Shown here: in pieces, positions 52,829-61,130 of the stretch | Layout: each line of letters starts with the position of its first letter | Numbering within the stretch: position 1 is the first letter of the stretch | Origin: Croceibacterium_A sp035626815 | Lineage (GTDB): Bacteria; Pseudomonadota; Alphaproteobacteria; Sphingomonadales; Sphingomonadaceae | Length of the DNA stretch: 64,000 bases | NCBI GenBank assembly: GCA_035626815.1 | Contig: DASPMY010000038.1 | Span: forward strand, 118,055-182,054 | Reading direction: 5' to 3' | Translations under genes and position numbers: made by a program | Notes under the pieces: model-generated | Told to the model about the DNA's origin: nothing | Database searches by the model: none | What the model saw: only the letters and a program-made list of their open reading frames with translations

Positions 52829-53301
52829 TTGAGGCCTCTCGCTTCGTCGCTCGGCACGGGAATGGTCGGCATCGGCCCGCCCTGGTGCAGCACCACGCGG
52901 CCGTAGCGGCTCTTGAACCGCCAACCGCCGTCGGTCTTCACATAATGGTCGTCGAACCCGCCGACGTAGAGCGCGCCGGCTTCCTGCGGCGGCTCCGTCG
53001 AGGCGTGGCTCGACAGCATCGCCAGGTAGTTTGTGCCGCGCGCCTCGGTCGGGCTGATCGCCTCGACCAGCACGTTGCTGACGATGTGGCGCACGAGGAT
53101 CGGCGGGCGGTCGCGGAAGATCGCCTGCACGCGCTCGCGGCCATAAAACGGATGGTCGGGCTGGAACGGCCGGGCGAACTCGCAGTCCTCGGTGAACAGC
53201 TGCGCCAGGCTGGCGTGGTCGCCATTGTCGGCATAGCGCGCGAACAGCAGCGGCAGGCGGCCGCATTCGCGCTCGATCAGCACGCGCGCCAGGTCGTCCA
53301 T
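52825..53301 (-). CDS. NTF2-like (SnoaL family) protein
   Basis: 158 residues. Opens LARVLIERECGRLPLLFARYADNGDHASLAQLF, a SnoaL-type start, and continues with REFAR-like FARPFQPDHPFYGRERVQAI and GWRFKSRYGRVVL. It starts one base into the CMD gene's stop. Similar proteins sit in steroid and aromatic degradation clusters. Not closely similar to the protein at 52415. Confidence 0.84.
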   Translation of the reverse strand: MDDLARVLIERECGRLPLLFARYADNGDHASLAQLFTEDCEFARPFQPDHPFYGRERVQAIFRDRPPILVRHIVSNVLVEAISPTEARGTNYLAMLSSHASTEPPQEAGALYVGGFDDHYVKTDGGWRFKSRYGRVVLHQGGPMPTIPVPSDEARGLK

Positions 53302-53699
53302 CAATCGAGCTTCTCCTGCGCTTCGCTGTCGATTTCGGCGAACGCCTCGTTGGCGAGGCGGAAGCTGTCGACCGTGGCCGGGATGCCGCCGTAGATACCG
53401 ACCTGGAGCAGCACCTCGCGGATTTCCTCGCGGCTGAGCCCGTTGTTGAGCGCGCCGCGGACGTGCGCCTTGAGCTCGTTGTGGCGGTTGAGCACCGCGA
53501 TCATCGCCAGGTTGATCAGGCTGCGGTCGCGCCGCGCCAAGCCCTCGCGCCCCCAGCACCAGCCCCAGCAGTAGGTCGTGACCAGCTCCTGCAGCGGGTC
53601 GTTGAACTCGCCCGACTTCGCCAGCGCGCGGTCGACGTACGCGTCGCCGAGCACCTCGCGGCGGATCTTCATGCCCTTGTCGTAGAGGTCCTGGTCCAT
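53301..53699 (-). CDS. Carboxymuconolactone-decarboxylase-family protein
   Basis: 132 residues, all-helical. The AhpD/CMD pattern is seen in RDRSLINLAMIAVLNRHNELKAHV and GLSREEIREVLLQVGIYGG. The CxxC of AhpD is absent, so it is a decarboxylase-type rather than a redox member. In beta-ketoadipate chemistry, PcaC removes CO2 from 4-carboxymuconolactone, but no pcaB or pcaD is adjacent. Start ATG has GGAGCGACG. A dearomatised lactone is a possible substrate. Confidence 0.88.
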   Translation of the reverse strand: MDQDLYDKGMKIRREVLGDAYVDRALAKSGEFNDPLQELVTTYCWGWCWGREGLARRDRSLINLAMIAVLNRHNELKAHVRGALNNGLSREEIREVLLQVGIYGGIPATVDSFRLANEAFAEIDSEAQEKLD

Positions 53700-53723
53700 C
53701 GTCGCTCCTTCATTTCCCCATTT

Positions 53724-53809
53724 CGTCATTGCGAGCGAAGCGAAGCAATCCAGGGCGGCGCACTCTGCCGCCCCTGGATTGCTTCGTCGCTCCGCTCCTC
53801 GCAATGACG
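53724..53809 (+). repeat. Palindromic intergenic repeat, family B, copy 2
   Basis: Same 12-bp terminal inverted repeats as copy 1 (CGTCATTGCGAG / CTCGCAATGACG), with an inner palindrome around AAGCAATCCAGGG and CCCTGGATTGCTT. It fills the space between the CMD and serine hydrolase genes. Confidence 0.9.
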
Positions 53810-53819
53810 AAGGAAAGGC

Positions 53820-55052
53820 TCATCCCACGACCCCATAAACCGCATCGATCAGGCGCCGCGCGCGCGGGCCGTTGGTGCCGACCGCGTGCATCTGGTTGCA
53901 GCAATAGGAGAAGCCGAGCTTCGCGTCCGGGTCGCCGAAGCCGATCGAGCCGCCGAGGCCGTGGTGGCCGAAGCTCCTCATGTTGGGCCCCATGTAGACC
54001 GCCTCGGGCGTGTTGAGCAGCACGCCCATCGCCTGGTGGTAGGGCCGCTCCTGCAGCAGCTCGGTCTGGTTGTGCTGCTCGGTGATCATCGCCTCGAGCC
54101 GGTCCTGCGACATCAGCGAGATGCCGTCGGCCTCGCCCACGGTGGCGCCGTAGATGCGGGCGACGCCGCGGGCGTTGCCGTGGCCCGAGCCGGAGGCGAT
54201 CTCGACCTCGCGCCAGCGCGGCGAGTTCATCGTGTCGTACCACGGCTCGGCCGGGTTCTGCAGGAACGCGAAGCTGCGCAGCACCGCGCCGTCCTGCCAG
54301 CCTTCGGGCGTGGTCGGCTTCTCGGGCACCGCCGCGTCCTTGGCCGCGAACAGCCGCGCGCCGGTGTTGGGCAGCACCTCGGCGACGTGCGCCTGCTGCT
54401 GCTCGTCCATCCCGCCGATGTAGTACTCGGCCGCCAGCGGCTTGGTGACGTGCTCCTTGAGGAACGGGCCGATCGTCATGCCGGTGACCCGGCGCAGGAT
54501 CTCGCCGAGCAGGAAGCCTTGGTTGTGGACGTGGTAGGCGGCGCGCGTGCCCGGCTGCCACAGCGGGTGCTGCGCCTCGAGCGCGCGGATGTAGGCCGGG
54601 TAGTCGAAGAATCCGCCCGGATACATCGTGTCGTCGGTCAGCACCGGGATCGCCGCGGTGTGGTCGAGCACCATGCGGACCGTAATGTCCTCTTTGCCGT
54701 TCTGCGCGAACTCGGGCCAGTAGGTCGCGATGCGTTCGTTGGGGTCGATCAGCCCGCGGTCGATGGCCATGTTGAAGCAGATGCCGGTGACGCCCTTGGC
54801 GACGCTCATCATGCACACCGTGGTGTGCTCGTCCCACTCCTGCGAGCGGTCGGCGCGGGCCCAGCCGCCCCACAAGTCGACCACGGTCTCGCCGTCGAGC
54901 ACGACCGAGCAGGCGGCGCCGAGCTCCTCTTCCGAGCGGAAGTTCTCCGCGAAGGCTGCGAAAACGGGCGCGAACCGTTCGTCACCGGTGCCGCGCAGGG
55001 TGAACGCGGCGCCCCGGGCAGCGACGGTTTCGTGAAACTCGAAATGCGCCAT
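53820..55052 (-). CDS. Serine hydrolase, class C beta-lactamase fold
   Basis: 410 residues. SxxK nucleophile Ser83-Val-Ala-Lys86 (MMSVAKGVTG) and a later Tyr in RAAYHVHNQG. No signal peptide. The ATG has GGAGAGC upstream. Longer and different from the hydrolase at 50517; both resemble EstB-like esterases. It is the first gene of the minus-strand block and diverges from the FAD monooxygenase at 55123, with 70 bp between, so a shared control region is likely. Confidence 0.88.
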   Translation of the reverse strand: MAHFEFHETVAARGAAFTLRGTGDERFAPVFAAFAENFRSEEELGAACSVVLDGETVVDLWGGWARADRSQEWDEHTTVCMMSVAKGVTGICFNMAIDRGLIDPNERIATYWPEFAQNGKEDITVRMVLDHTAAIPVLTDDTMYPGGFFDYPAYIRALEAQHPLWQPGTRAAYHVHNQGFLLGEILRRVTGMTIGPFLKEHVTKPLAAEYYIGGMDEQQQAHVAEVLPNTGARLFAAKDAAVPEKPTTPEGWQDGAVLRSFAFLQNPAEPWYDTMNSPRWREVEIASGSGHGNARGVARIYGATVGEADGISLMSQDRLEAMITEQHNQTELLQERPYHQAMGVLLNTPEAVYMGPNMRSFGHHGLGGSIGFGDPDAKLGFSYCCNQMHAVGTNGPRARRLIDAVYGVVG

Positions 55053-55122
55053 GCTCTCTCCGAATCCGCGCACCGGCCTAGGCCAGCTTGCGCGCGGGCG
55101 GAAGGGGCGGCATCGAGGGCCC

Positions 55123-56295
55123 ATGCATGACGTGATCGTCGTCGGCGGCGGGCCGACCGGCTTCGTGACTGCGCTCGGCCTGGCGCAAGCCGGGGTCGGC
55201 GTGTGCCTGATCGAGGCCGGCGCGGCGATCATCTCGAGCCCGCGCGCGTGCGTCTATCACTGGTCGATGCTCGACGGGCTCGAGCGGCTCGGCATCCGCG
55301 AGGAGGCGGAGGCGATCGGCTACACCAAGGACGACTACCTGTGGCTGGTGAAGCAGACTGGCGAGCGGCTGCCGTACGACCTCAAGGTGCTGTCCGGCGT
55401 CACGCGGTTTCCGTACAACATCCAGCTCGGGCAGGACCGGCTGGCCGAGATCTGCCATCGCCGGCTGGCAGCTTTGCCCAACGCCGAGGTCCACTGGAAC
55501 ACGCCGTTCGCCGGACTCACGGAGGACGCCGACGGGGTGACCGTGCAAGCCGGCGACCGCGAGCTGCGCGGGCGCTGGGCGGTCGGCGCCGACGGCGCCG
55601 GCAGCGCGGTGCGGAAGGCGCTCGGGCTGTCGTTCGACGGGATGACCTGGCCCGAGCGGTTCGTCGCCACCAATGTCCGCCACGACTTCGAGAGCGGCGG
55701 CTACGGGCAGTCGACGATGGTGGTCGACGCCGAATGGGGCGCGGTGATCGTCAAGATCACCCGCGACGGGCTGTGGCGCTGCACGTTCATGGAGGACGCC
55801 GCGCTGCCGGTGGAAAGCTACCTCGAGCGCATCCCCGCGGCCTACCGACACCTGCTCCCCGGGCAGGGCGGCTACGAGCTGGTCCAGGCCTCGCCGTACA
55901 GGATGCACCAGCGCTGCGCGGAGGCTTTCCGCCACGGCCGCGTGCTGCTCGCCGGCGACGCCGCGCACGTCACCAACCCGACCGGCGGGTTCGGGCTGAC
56001 CACCGGCCTGTTCGATGCCTTCGCGCTGTGGCCGACGCTGGCGGCGGTCGTGCTCGACGGCGCCGACCCGGCCCTGCTCGACACCTGGTCCGAGGAGCGG
56101 CGGCGCATCTTCCTCGAAAAGACCAGCCCGATGGCCTGCGTCTACAAGGACTTCGTGTTCCACGCCTGCGGCGGCGGGCCGCGGCTGGAGGAAGCGCTCG
56201 ACGGCATGCGCCGGATGGTGCGCGACCCCGGCTACCGGCTCGAGCGGCTGATGTTCACCAAGGGGCTGGAGACGACGAGCCCGGCCGAGCGGTGA
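55123..56295 (+). CDS. FAD-dependent monooxygenase (UbiH/MhpA-type)
   Basis: 390 residues. FAD motif DVIVVGGGPTGFVTALGLAQ at the N-terminus, and the second FAD motif RVLLAGDAAHVTNPTGGFGL near residue 275. The group hydroxylates aromatic rings or similar substrates using NAD(P)H. It is the only plus-strand gene of the block before the receptor. Its close relative in the window is at 58308; both have the AAYFH/CVYHWS-type start after the FAD motif. Substrate unknown. Confidence 0.9.
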   Translation: MHDVIVVGGGPTGFVTALGLAQAGVGVCLIEAGAAIISSPRACVYHWSMLDGLERLGIREEAEAIGYTKDDYLWLVKQTGERLPYDLKVLSGVTRFPYNIQLGQDRLAEICHRRLAALPNAEVHWNTPFAGLTEDADGVTVQAGDRELRGRWAVGADGAGSAVRKALGLSFDGMTWPERFVATNVRHDFESGGYGQSTMVVDAEWGAVIVKITRDGLWRCTFMEDAALPVESYLERIPAAYRHLLPGQGGYELVQASPYRMHQRCAEAFRHGRVLLAGDAAHVTNPTGGFGLTTGLFDAFALWPTLAAVVLDGADPALLDTWSEERRRIFLEKTSPMACVYKDFVFHACGGGPRLEEALDGMRRMVRDPGYRLERLMFTKGLETTSPAER

Positions 56296-56308
56296 GCCGC
56301 TCCACTTT

Positions 56309-56394
56309 CGTCATGGCGAGCGCAGCGAAGCGATCCAGAGCGGTGCAGAGCCGCCCCTGGATTGCCGCGGGACCTTCGGTCCCTCGCAATGACG
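56309..56394 (+). repeat. Palindromic intergenic repeat, family B, copy 3
   Basis: CGTCATGGCGAG and CTCGCAATGACG form the ends with one mismatch; the middle carries AAGCGATCCAGAG and the inner CTGGATTGCCGCGG part. It ends one base before the stop of the convergent oxygenase gene. Confidence 0.87.
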
Positions 56395-56395
56395 G

Positions 56396-57202
56396 TCATA
56401 GGTAGGCGATCGTCCGCACCTCGATGCTCTGCCTCGGCGCGGCGTCGGGCGGGGTGTTGGGGTCCTCGAACGCGCTGTGGGCGGTGTGCTGGACCGCGTC
56501 CGGATCGCTGTCGAACAGCTTGAACACCAGCGCTTCCCACGGCTGCATGTGCGGCACCCAGTACCAGCGGTGGCCGGGGTCGTAGGCGAGGTTGAAGCCC
56601 CACAGCGAGCGGCGCTTGAAGTCGCCGAGCCCGCCGACGACCTCGCTGTCGAACAAGTCCTCGCGGCGGACGGTGCTGGCGTCGCAGACCGCGAGCGGGG
56701 CGCTCTCGACCATCACGATCGGCCGCCACACGTTGATCAGCATGTGGCGGCGCTCGAGCCGCCGCTCGGCCTCGTCCACGGGCAGCATGTCGCGGGTGAA
56801 ATCCGCGACCGTGCGCGCGCCGTAATCGACGTGGGCGCCGTGCGCCGGCTGGTTATGGCCGTGCGCGCCGGTCGCGTTGGTCCGCAGCATCGGCCCGAAG
56901 CTGACCACCCTGGCGGCCCCGGTCAGCCGCTGCACCAGCGCCTCGACCTGGCGCTGGTACCGCTCGAGCTCGCTGTCGGCGAACTCGCTCACGTCGGTCG
57001 GCGCGTCGACCAGCACGAAGCCGTTGCGCTCGAAGCTCAGCCGGTCGCGGATCGGGCGCACGTCGTGGATCGTCACCGGGTGCTCGTCGACCGGCCAGTA
57101 GCTCTTGGCCCGGTCGCCGGCGTGGAACGTCGCCTTCTCGCCGCGCACGACGTATTTCATCGTGGTCTCGACGTCGCAGACAACCGCGTCGGCTTCGCTC
57201 AC
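56396..57202 (-). CDS. CmcJ/NvfI-family oxygenase
   Basis: 268 residues. The family includes CmcJ, part of cephamycin 7-alpha-hydroxylation, and fungal NvfI, an Fe(II)/2-oxoglutarate enzyme. Visible are HGAHVDYGARTV with an HxD pair, and a later His in YWVPHMQPWEALVFK. GTG 57202 has GGAGA at good spacing, while GTG 57208 lies directly on it. Members are uncommon in this order and oxidise unactivated carbons. Position between two FAD monooxygenase genes suggests a joint pathway. Confidence 0.8.
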   Translation of the reverse strand: MSEADAVVCDVETTMKYVVRGEKATFHAGDRAKSYWPVDEHPVTIHDVRPIRDRLSFERNGFVLVDAPTDVSEFADSELERYQRQVEALVQRLTGAARVVSFGPMLRTNATGAHGHNQPAHGAHVDYGARTVADFTRDMLPVDEAERRLERRHMLINVWRPIVMVESAPLAVCDASTVRREDLFDSEVVGGLGDFKRRSLWGFNLAYDPGHRWYWVPHMQPWEALVFKLFDSDPDAVQHTAHSAFEDPNTPPDAAPRQSIEVRTIAYL

Positions 57203-57426
57203 CGCCACTCTCCCTGCCGGAATCGGGCGACGAAGGCGACACCCTGTCGCTTTCGGCCTGATCGAGAAACGGGCTGGTATTTCAAGATGTTGCGCCTCAA
57301 AACAGGGTGCGAAAACCGGGCGACACTTATCCTACGAAACTCCCGTTTTGCAAAAGTCCGCGGGGCGAATCCCGCTTCCCGATCCTGCACCGAATCGCGG
57401 CGTGTAGGACAGCGAAAGTTGCCCCG

Positions 57427-58311
57427 TCAGGCCTTCAGAAACCGCCGCAGCGCCTCGACCGCGGCCGGGAACTCGTCGAGCAGCAGGTGCGAGCCGCCCG
57501 GGATCACTTCGAGCTCGGCCTGCGGCAGGACTTCCTGCCAGTCCTGCGCCATGCCGAGCGGAACGATCCGATCGTTCTCGCCCCACAGCAGCAGCGCCGG
57601 GCGCTCGAAGCCCCGGAGCCCCTGCCGCAGCGCGCGGTCGGTCGCCGTGACATCCTCGCGCGAGGCGAACGCGGCGCGCGATTCGCGGTCGCGCAGCGCC
57701 TGCCATTCGGGCGACGGGCTGGCGGGCCAGTACGGCTCGATCCACGCCGGGTCGGCGACGAACATCTTCGGGATGTCCTGCGGCGCGACCCTGGCGAAAT
57801 CGGGCAGCGAGGCCCGCTCCGACTTGAGCCCGGCCGCCGAGACCAGCACCAGCTTGTCGATGTCGCCGGGATGGGCCGCGGCATAGCGCGCCGCCATGTG
57901 CCCGCCCATCGACGCGCCGGCGAGGTGGAAGGTGTCGAGCCCAAGCGCCGGGAACAGCATCTCGTAGTGCTGGACGTAGTCGGCCATCTGATCGAACGGC
58001 GCGTCGCCGCTTTCGCCGAAGTTCGGGTGGTAGGGCGCGTAGACGCGGAAGTCGTCGGCCAGCGCGCGAGCCCATTCGAAGCCGTGGAACGTGCCGCCGC
58101 CGTGGAAATAGACCAGCGGCTCGCCCCGGCCGATCGCGTAGACGACCGTCTCGATCCCGTCGATGCGGCGGACGATCCGCTCGAAGCCCTCGGTGCTGTA
58201 AGCCCATTTCTGCATGCGGTTGCCTGTCCCGGTCTGCGTGGCGGCGCAAGCCGCAAGAACTGTCGTGGCGGTTCCGGCGCCGAGCCAGGCGAGGGCGTCG
58301 CGGCGATTCAT
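57427..58311 (-). CDS. Alpha/beta hydrolase, Tat-type lipoprotein
   Basis: 294 residues. N-terminus MNRRDALAWLGAGTATT with twin arginines, then lipobox LAAC: a probable Tat-exported lipoprotein, so the enzyme works outside the cytoplasm. Nucleophile GASMGGH, Asp in LLWGENDRIVPLG and His in IPGGSHLLLDE complete the triad; oxyanion loop FHGGGTFHG. MhpC-like hydrolases cleave C-C bonds; esterase activity is equally possible. It overlaps the monooxygenase by 4 bp. Confidence 0.87.
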   Translation of the reverse strand: MNRRDALAWLGAGTATTVLAACAATQTGTGNRMQKWAYSTEGFERIVRRIDGIETVVYAIGRGEPLVYFHGGGTFHGFEWARALADDFRVYAPYHPNFGESGDAPFDQMADYVQHYEMLFPALGLDTFHLAGASMGGHMAARYAAAHPGDIDKLVLVSAAGLKSERASLPDFARVAPQDIPKMFVADPAWIEPYWPASPSPEWQALRDRESRAAFASREDVTATDRALRQGLRGFERPALLLWGENDRIVPLGMAQDWQEVLPQAELEVIPGGSHLLLDEFPAAVEALRRFLKA

Positions 58312-59513
58312 GCGGCGACCGGCTCGACCGGCATCGGCGCGCCCTTGATCAGCTCGGCGAGCGAGGAGGCGCGCACGTCGGCGTTGCCGCGATGGGCCTG
58401 GGCGAACATCGCCGCCTTGTCCGCAGCGCGGCGCGCGGGATCCGGCTCGGACAGCAGCCGCTTGAAGTTGGTCGACATCGGCGAGGTCACCTCCACGAAC
58501 ACGCGCCGGCGTTCCTGCGCGTAGAAATCAAGCACGCCATCGGCGGCGCGGCCGGCGATCACCGCGCCGAGCGCGTCCGACAGGGTGTCGGCGTCGATCA
58601 CCCCGCCGGTCAGGCCGAGCCCGCCGCACGGGTTGCAGGCATGCGCCGCGTCGCCGGCGAGCAGCACGCGGCCGGCACGGAAGCTCGGCGCGCAGCGCTG
58701 GTGCACGCGATAGGGCGAGAAGTTGTCGATCCGGTAGGGCACCGACGGGTCGGGCAGGATCGCCGCGAACCGCTCGGGCAGGCGCTCGAGGATCGAGGCC
58801 TCGTCGAGGCTCGCGTCCTCGCCGTACGTCAGCCGCCACAGGTTCTCGCGCCCGAGCCGGCCGATCACGCACCAGTTGACCGGATCGACGACCATGTTGG
58901 CGTTGGCGTAGCCGTAGTCGAGGAACGGGTAGTCGATGTTGGTCGCGACGAACCGGTCGGGCCAGGTGAAGCCTTCGAACGGCAGCCCGAGCAGCTGGCG
59001 CACCGTCGAGCGCGCGCCGTCGGCGCCGATGACCCAGTCGGCGGCGAAGCGGACCTCGCCCTCGGGGGTGTCGACCGCGAGGCGGACCTCGCCGTCGTCC
59101 TGCGCCAGCGCCTTGAGCGAGTGGCTCCACAGCACTTGCGTGCGCCCCAGCCGGGCGAGGTGGCGCAGGACCAGCTCGGCGAGGATGTGCTGGCCGAAGT
59201 GCAGGTTGTGGTCGAACTCCTGCCCCGGCTCGAGCGCGTCGCGCATGTCCGAGCGCATGACCTCGCCGGTCTCGAGCCAGCGCATCTCGAACTCGGTCGA
59301 GGCGAGGCCGATGGCGTGCGCCTCGTCCGACAGGCCGAGCTTGCGGAGGATGGCGATGGTGGTGTGGAAATAGACCGCGGCGCGCGGGCTGCGGACGACC
59401 GCGGGCTCGCTGTCGAGCACCGTCACCTCGATTCCCTGGCGGGCGAGTCCGAGCGCGGTCAGCAGCCCTACCGGGCCCGCGCCGACGATAACGGCCTGGC
59501 GGCGCTCGCTCAT
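58308..59513 (-). CDS. FAD-dependent monooxygenase (UbiH/MhpA-type)
   Basis: 401 residues. FAD motif AVIVGAGPVGLLTALGLARQ, the DG motif region DWVIGADGARSTVRQLLG and RVLLAGDAAHACNPCGGLGL. Its nearest relative in the window is at 55123. Start and stop both overlap neighbours (the MFS transporter and the exported hydrolase) by ATGA, so the three genes are one transcript. Probably hydroxylates the imported compound. Confidence 0.91.
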   Translation of the reverse strand: MSERRQAVIVGAGPVGLLTALGLARQGIEVTVLDSEPAVVRSPRAAVYFHTTIAILRKLGLSDEAHAIGLASTEFEMRWLETGEVMRSDMRDALEPGQEFDHNLHFGQHILAELVLRHLARLGRTQVLWSHSLKALAQDDGEVRLAVDTPEGEVRFAADWVIGADGARSTVRQLLGLPFEGFTWPDRFVATNIDYPFLDYGYANANMVVDPVNWCVIGRLGRENLWRLTYGEDASLDEASILERLPERFAAILPDPSVPYRIDNFSPYRVHQRCAPSFRAGRVLLAGDAAHACNPCGGLGLTGGVIDADTLSDALGAVIAGRAADGVLDFYAQERRRVFVEVTSPMSTNFKRLLSEPDPARRAADKAAMFAQAHRGNADVRASSLAELIKGAPMPVEPVAA

Positions 59514-60772
59514 GCCGCAGCCGGCGCCGGAGCCCGGCGGGCGAGCACGCGCGGGTTGGTCTCGATCACCAGCAGCGCCGCCAGGCAGGCCAGCAGCGCC
59601 AGCCCGCCCTGAATGTAGAGCGCGACCTCGAGCCCGAAGCGGTCGGCGAGTCGACCCGCGAGCGGCGGCCCGAACACCCCGCCGGTCAGCTCGCCGATCA
59701 TCACCACCAGCCCCATCGCGGTGGCGGCGCGCGCACGGCCGACCGTTTCGGTCGGGATCACGCCCATGAACAGCGGGAAGGTCCCGAGGCCCATCCAGCT
59801 CAGGAACATCAGCGCGGTCAGCACCGCCACCGGGCCGTCGAACCACAGCAGCGCGGCCGGCGCGAGGGCCATCATCAGCGTGAACACGACCAGCGGCGGC
59901 TTGCGCCCGATCCGGTCCGACCACAGCGCGATGACGATGGCGCCGACCGCCGGACAGAACCCGACGATGGCCATCACGTTGCTCCACGTCAGGTCGTCGT
60001 ACCCGCGCGGCCCGTCGAGATAGAGCGGCATGAAGATCGAGCCGATGACGATCGAGCCGACCGCGCAGGCGCTGACCAGCGAGCAGGCGACGATGTTGCG
60101 GTGCGCGAGCAGTCCGCGCGCGCCCGCTCGGGCCCCGTCGTCCGGCGCGGCCGCCGCGGGCGGCGGAGCGGGCTCGTCGACGAAGCGCCAGATCAGCGCC
60201 GCGAGGATCAGGCCCGGGATGCCGGCGACGAAGAACGCCGCCTGCCAGTCGTAGGCCGCGGCGATGCGCACCAGCGCGAACGAGGCGAGCGAGGTGCCGA
60301 CGATCGGGCCGAACACGTTCTGCACCACGCCGGCGTTGAGCGCCTGGCGCGTCGGCCCCGAGGCGGCGGCCATGATGGCGAGGCAGATCGGCAGGAACGG
60401 CCCTTCGGCCGCGCCCATCACCACCCGCGTGGCGAGCAGCGTCTCGAAGCTCCACGCCAGCCCCGACAGCACCGAGCAGGCGGAGAACAGCAGCAGCGCG
60501 CCGATCAGGAACGGCTTGCGCCGCCCGATCCGGTCCGACCAGCGGCCGATCAGGAACGCCCCGAGCGCCCAGGTCAGCGACAGGCCGGAGTTGGCCCAGC
60601 CGAGCTGCTCGTTGCTGAGCCCGAGATCGGGCTGCACGAACGGCGCCAGGAACGTGAGCGCCATGCGGTCGAAATAGGCGAAGCCGAACGCCAGCCCGAG
60701 CAGCACGACGACGCGCAGCTCGTACGCGGCCGGCGGCCTCGCTTGCGCGCCTGCCATCGATCCCGCGTCCAT
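59510..60772 (-). CDS. MFS transporter
   Basis: 420 residues, about 12 helices. The MFS loop motif GRWSDRIGRRKPFLIGALLL occurs after helix 2 and repeats as ALWSDRIGRKPPLVV in the second half. It opens LRVVVLLGLAFGFAYFDRMA, as in the anion:cation/aromatic-acid symporter class. Upstream GGAGCGGG supports the ATG at 60772. Probably imports the substrate of the downstream monooxygenase across the inner membrane. Confidence 0.92.
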   Translation of the reverse strand: MDAGSMAGAQARPPAAYELRVVVLLGLAFGFAYFDRMALTFLAPFVQPDLGLSNEQLGWANSGLSLTWALGAFLIGRWSDRIGRRKPFLIGALLLFSACSVLSGLAWSFETLLATRVVMGAAEGPFLPICLAIMAAASGPTRQALNAGVVQNVFGPIVGTSLASFALVRIAAAYDWQAAFFVAGIPGLILAALIWRFVDEPAPPPAAAAPDDGARAGARGLLAHRNIVACSLVSACAVGSIVIGSIFMPLYLDGPRGYDDLTWSNVMAIVGFCPAVGAIVIALWSDRIGRKPPLVVFTLMMALAPAALLWFDGPVAVLTALMFLSWMGLGTFPLFMGVIPTETVGRARAATAMGLVVMIGELTGGVFGPPLAGRLADRFGLEVALYIQGGLALLACLAALLVIETNPRVLARRAPAPAAA

Positions 60773-61130
60773 CCCGCTCCCCGCAGCCGTTCTTCCGTGT
60801 CGCCCGTGGTAGGATCGCCGCCCGCCGCCGTCCAGCGCGAGATCGCCGCGGGCGGCGCCGGCGCGCAACTTTCCTGCTCGCCCGCTGGCGAACTGTGTTG
60901 CGCGATTGCGACACCGGGGCACTTTACGGAGGACAATTGCGCCCGCCGCCCTTTGTTCGGCTCGCGTTCTCCGCTATTGCCGACGCTGGACGAGGGAGTG
61001 GGTCGCACCGCCTCCTACAAGTCGGGGTCTCCCTTGACCGCGCTCGAAGCCAGGCCGCACGGACCTTGCGCGGGCACAACGGGATTGGATCGCGGCAGCC
61101 GGCCACGGCGCCGCAACGGGAGGACACCTG
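60773..61130. other. Divergent region between MFS operon and TonB receptor
   Basis: 358 bp. It should hold the promoters of both genes. I found no hexamer pair with acceptable spacing and no clear operator palindrome, riboswitch or repeat. Confidence 0.5.

Noticed and set aside
50517..55052. Antibiotic beta-lactamase genes
   Set aside because: Both hydrolases lack signal peptides and lie in a catabolic operon; the fold is shared with esterases.
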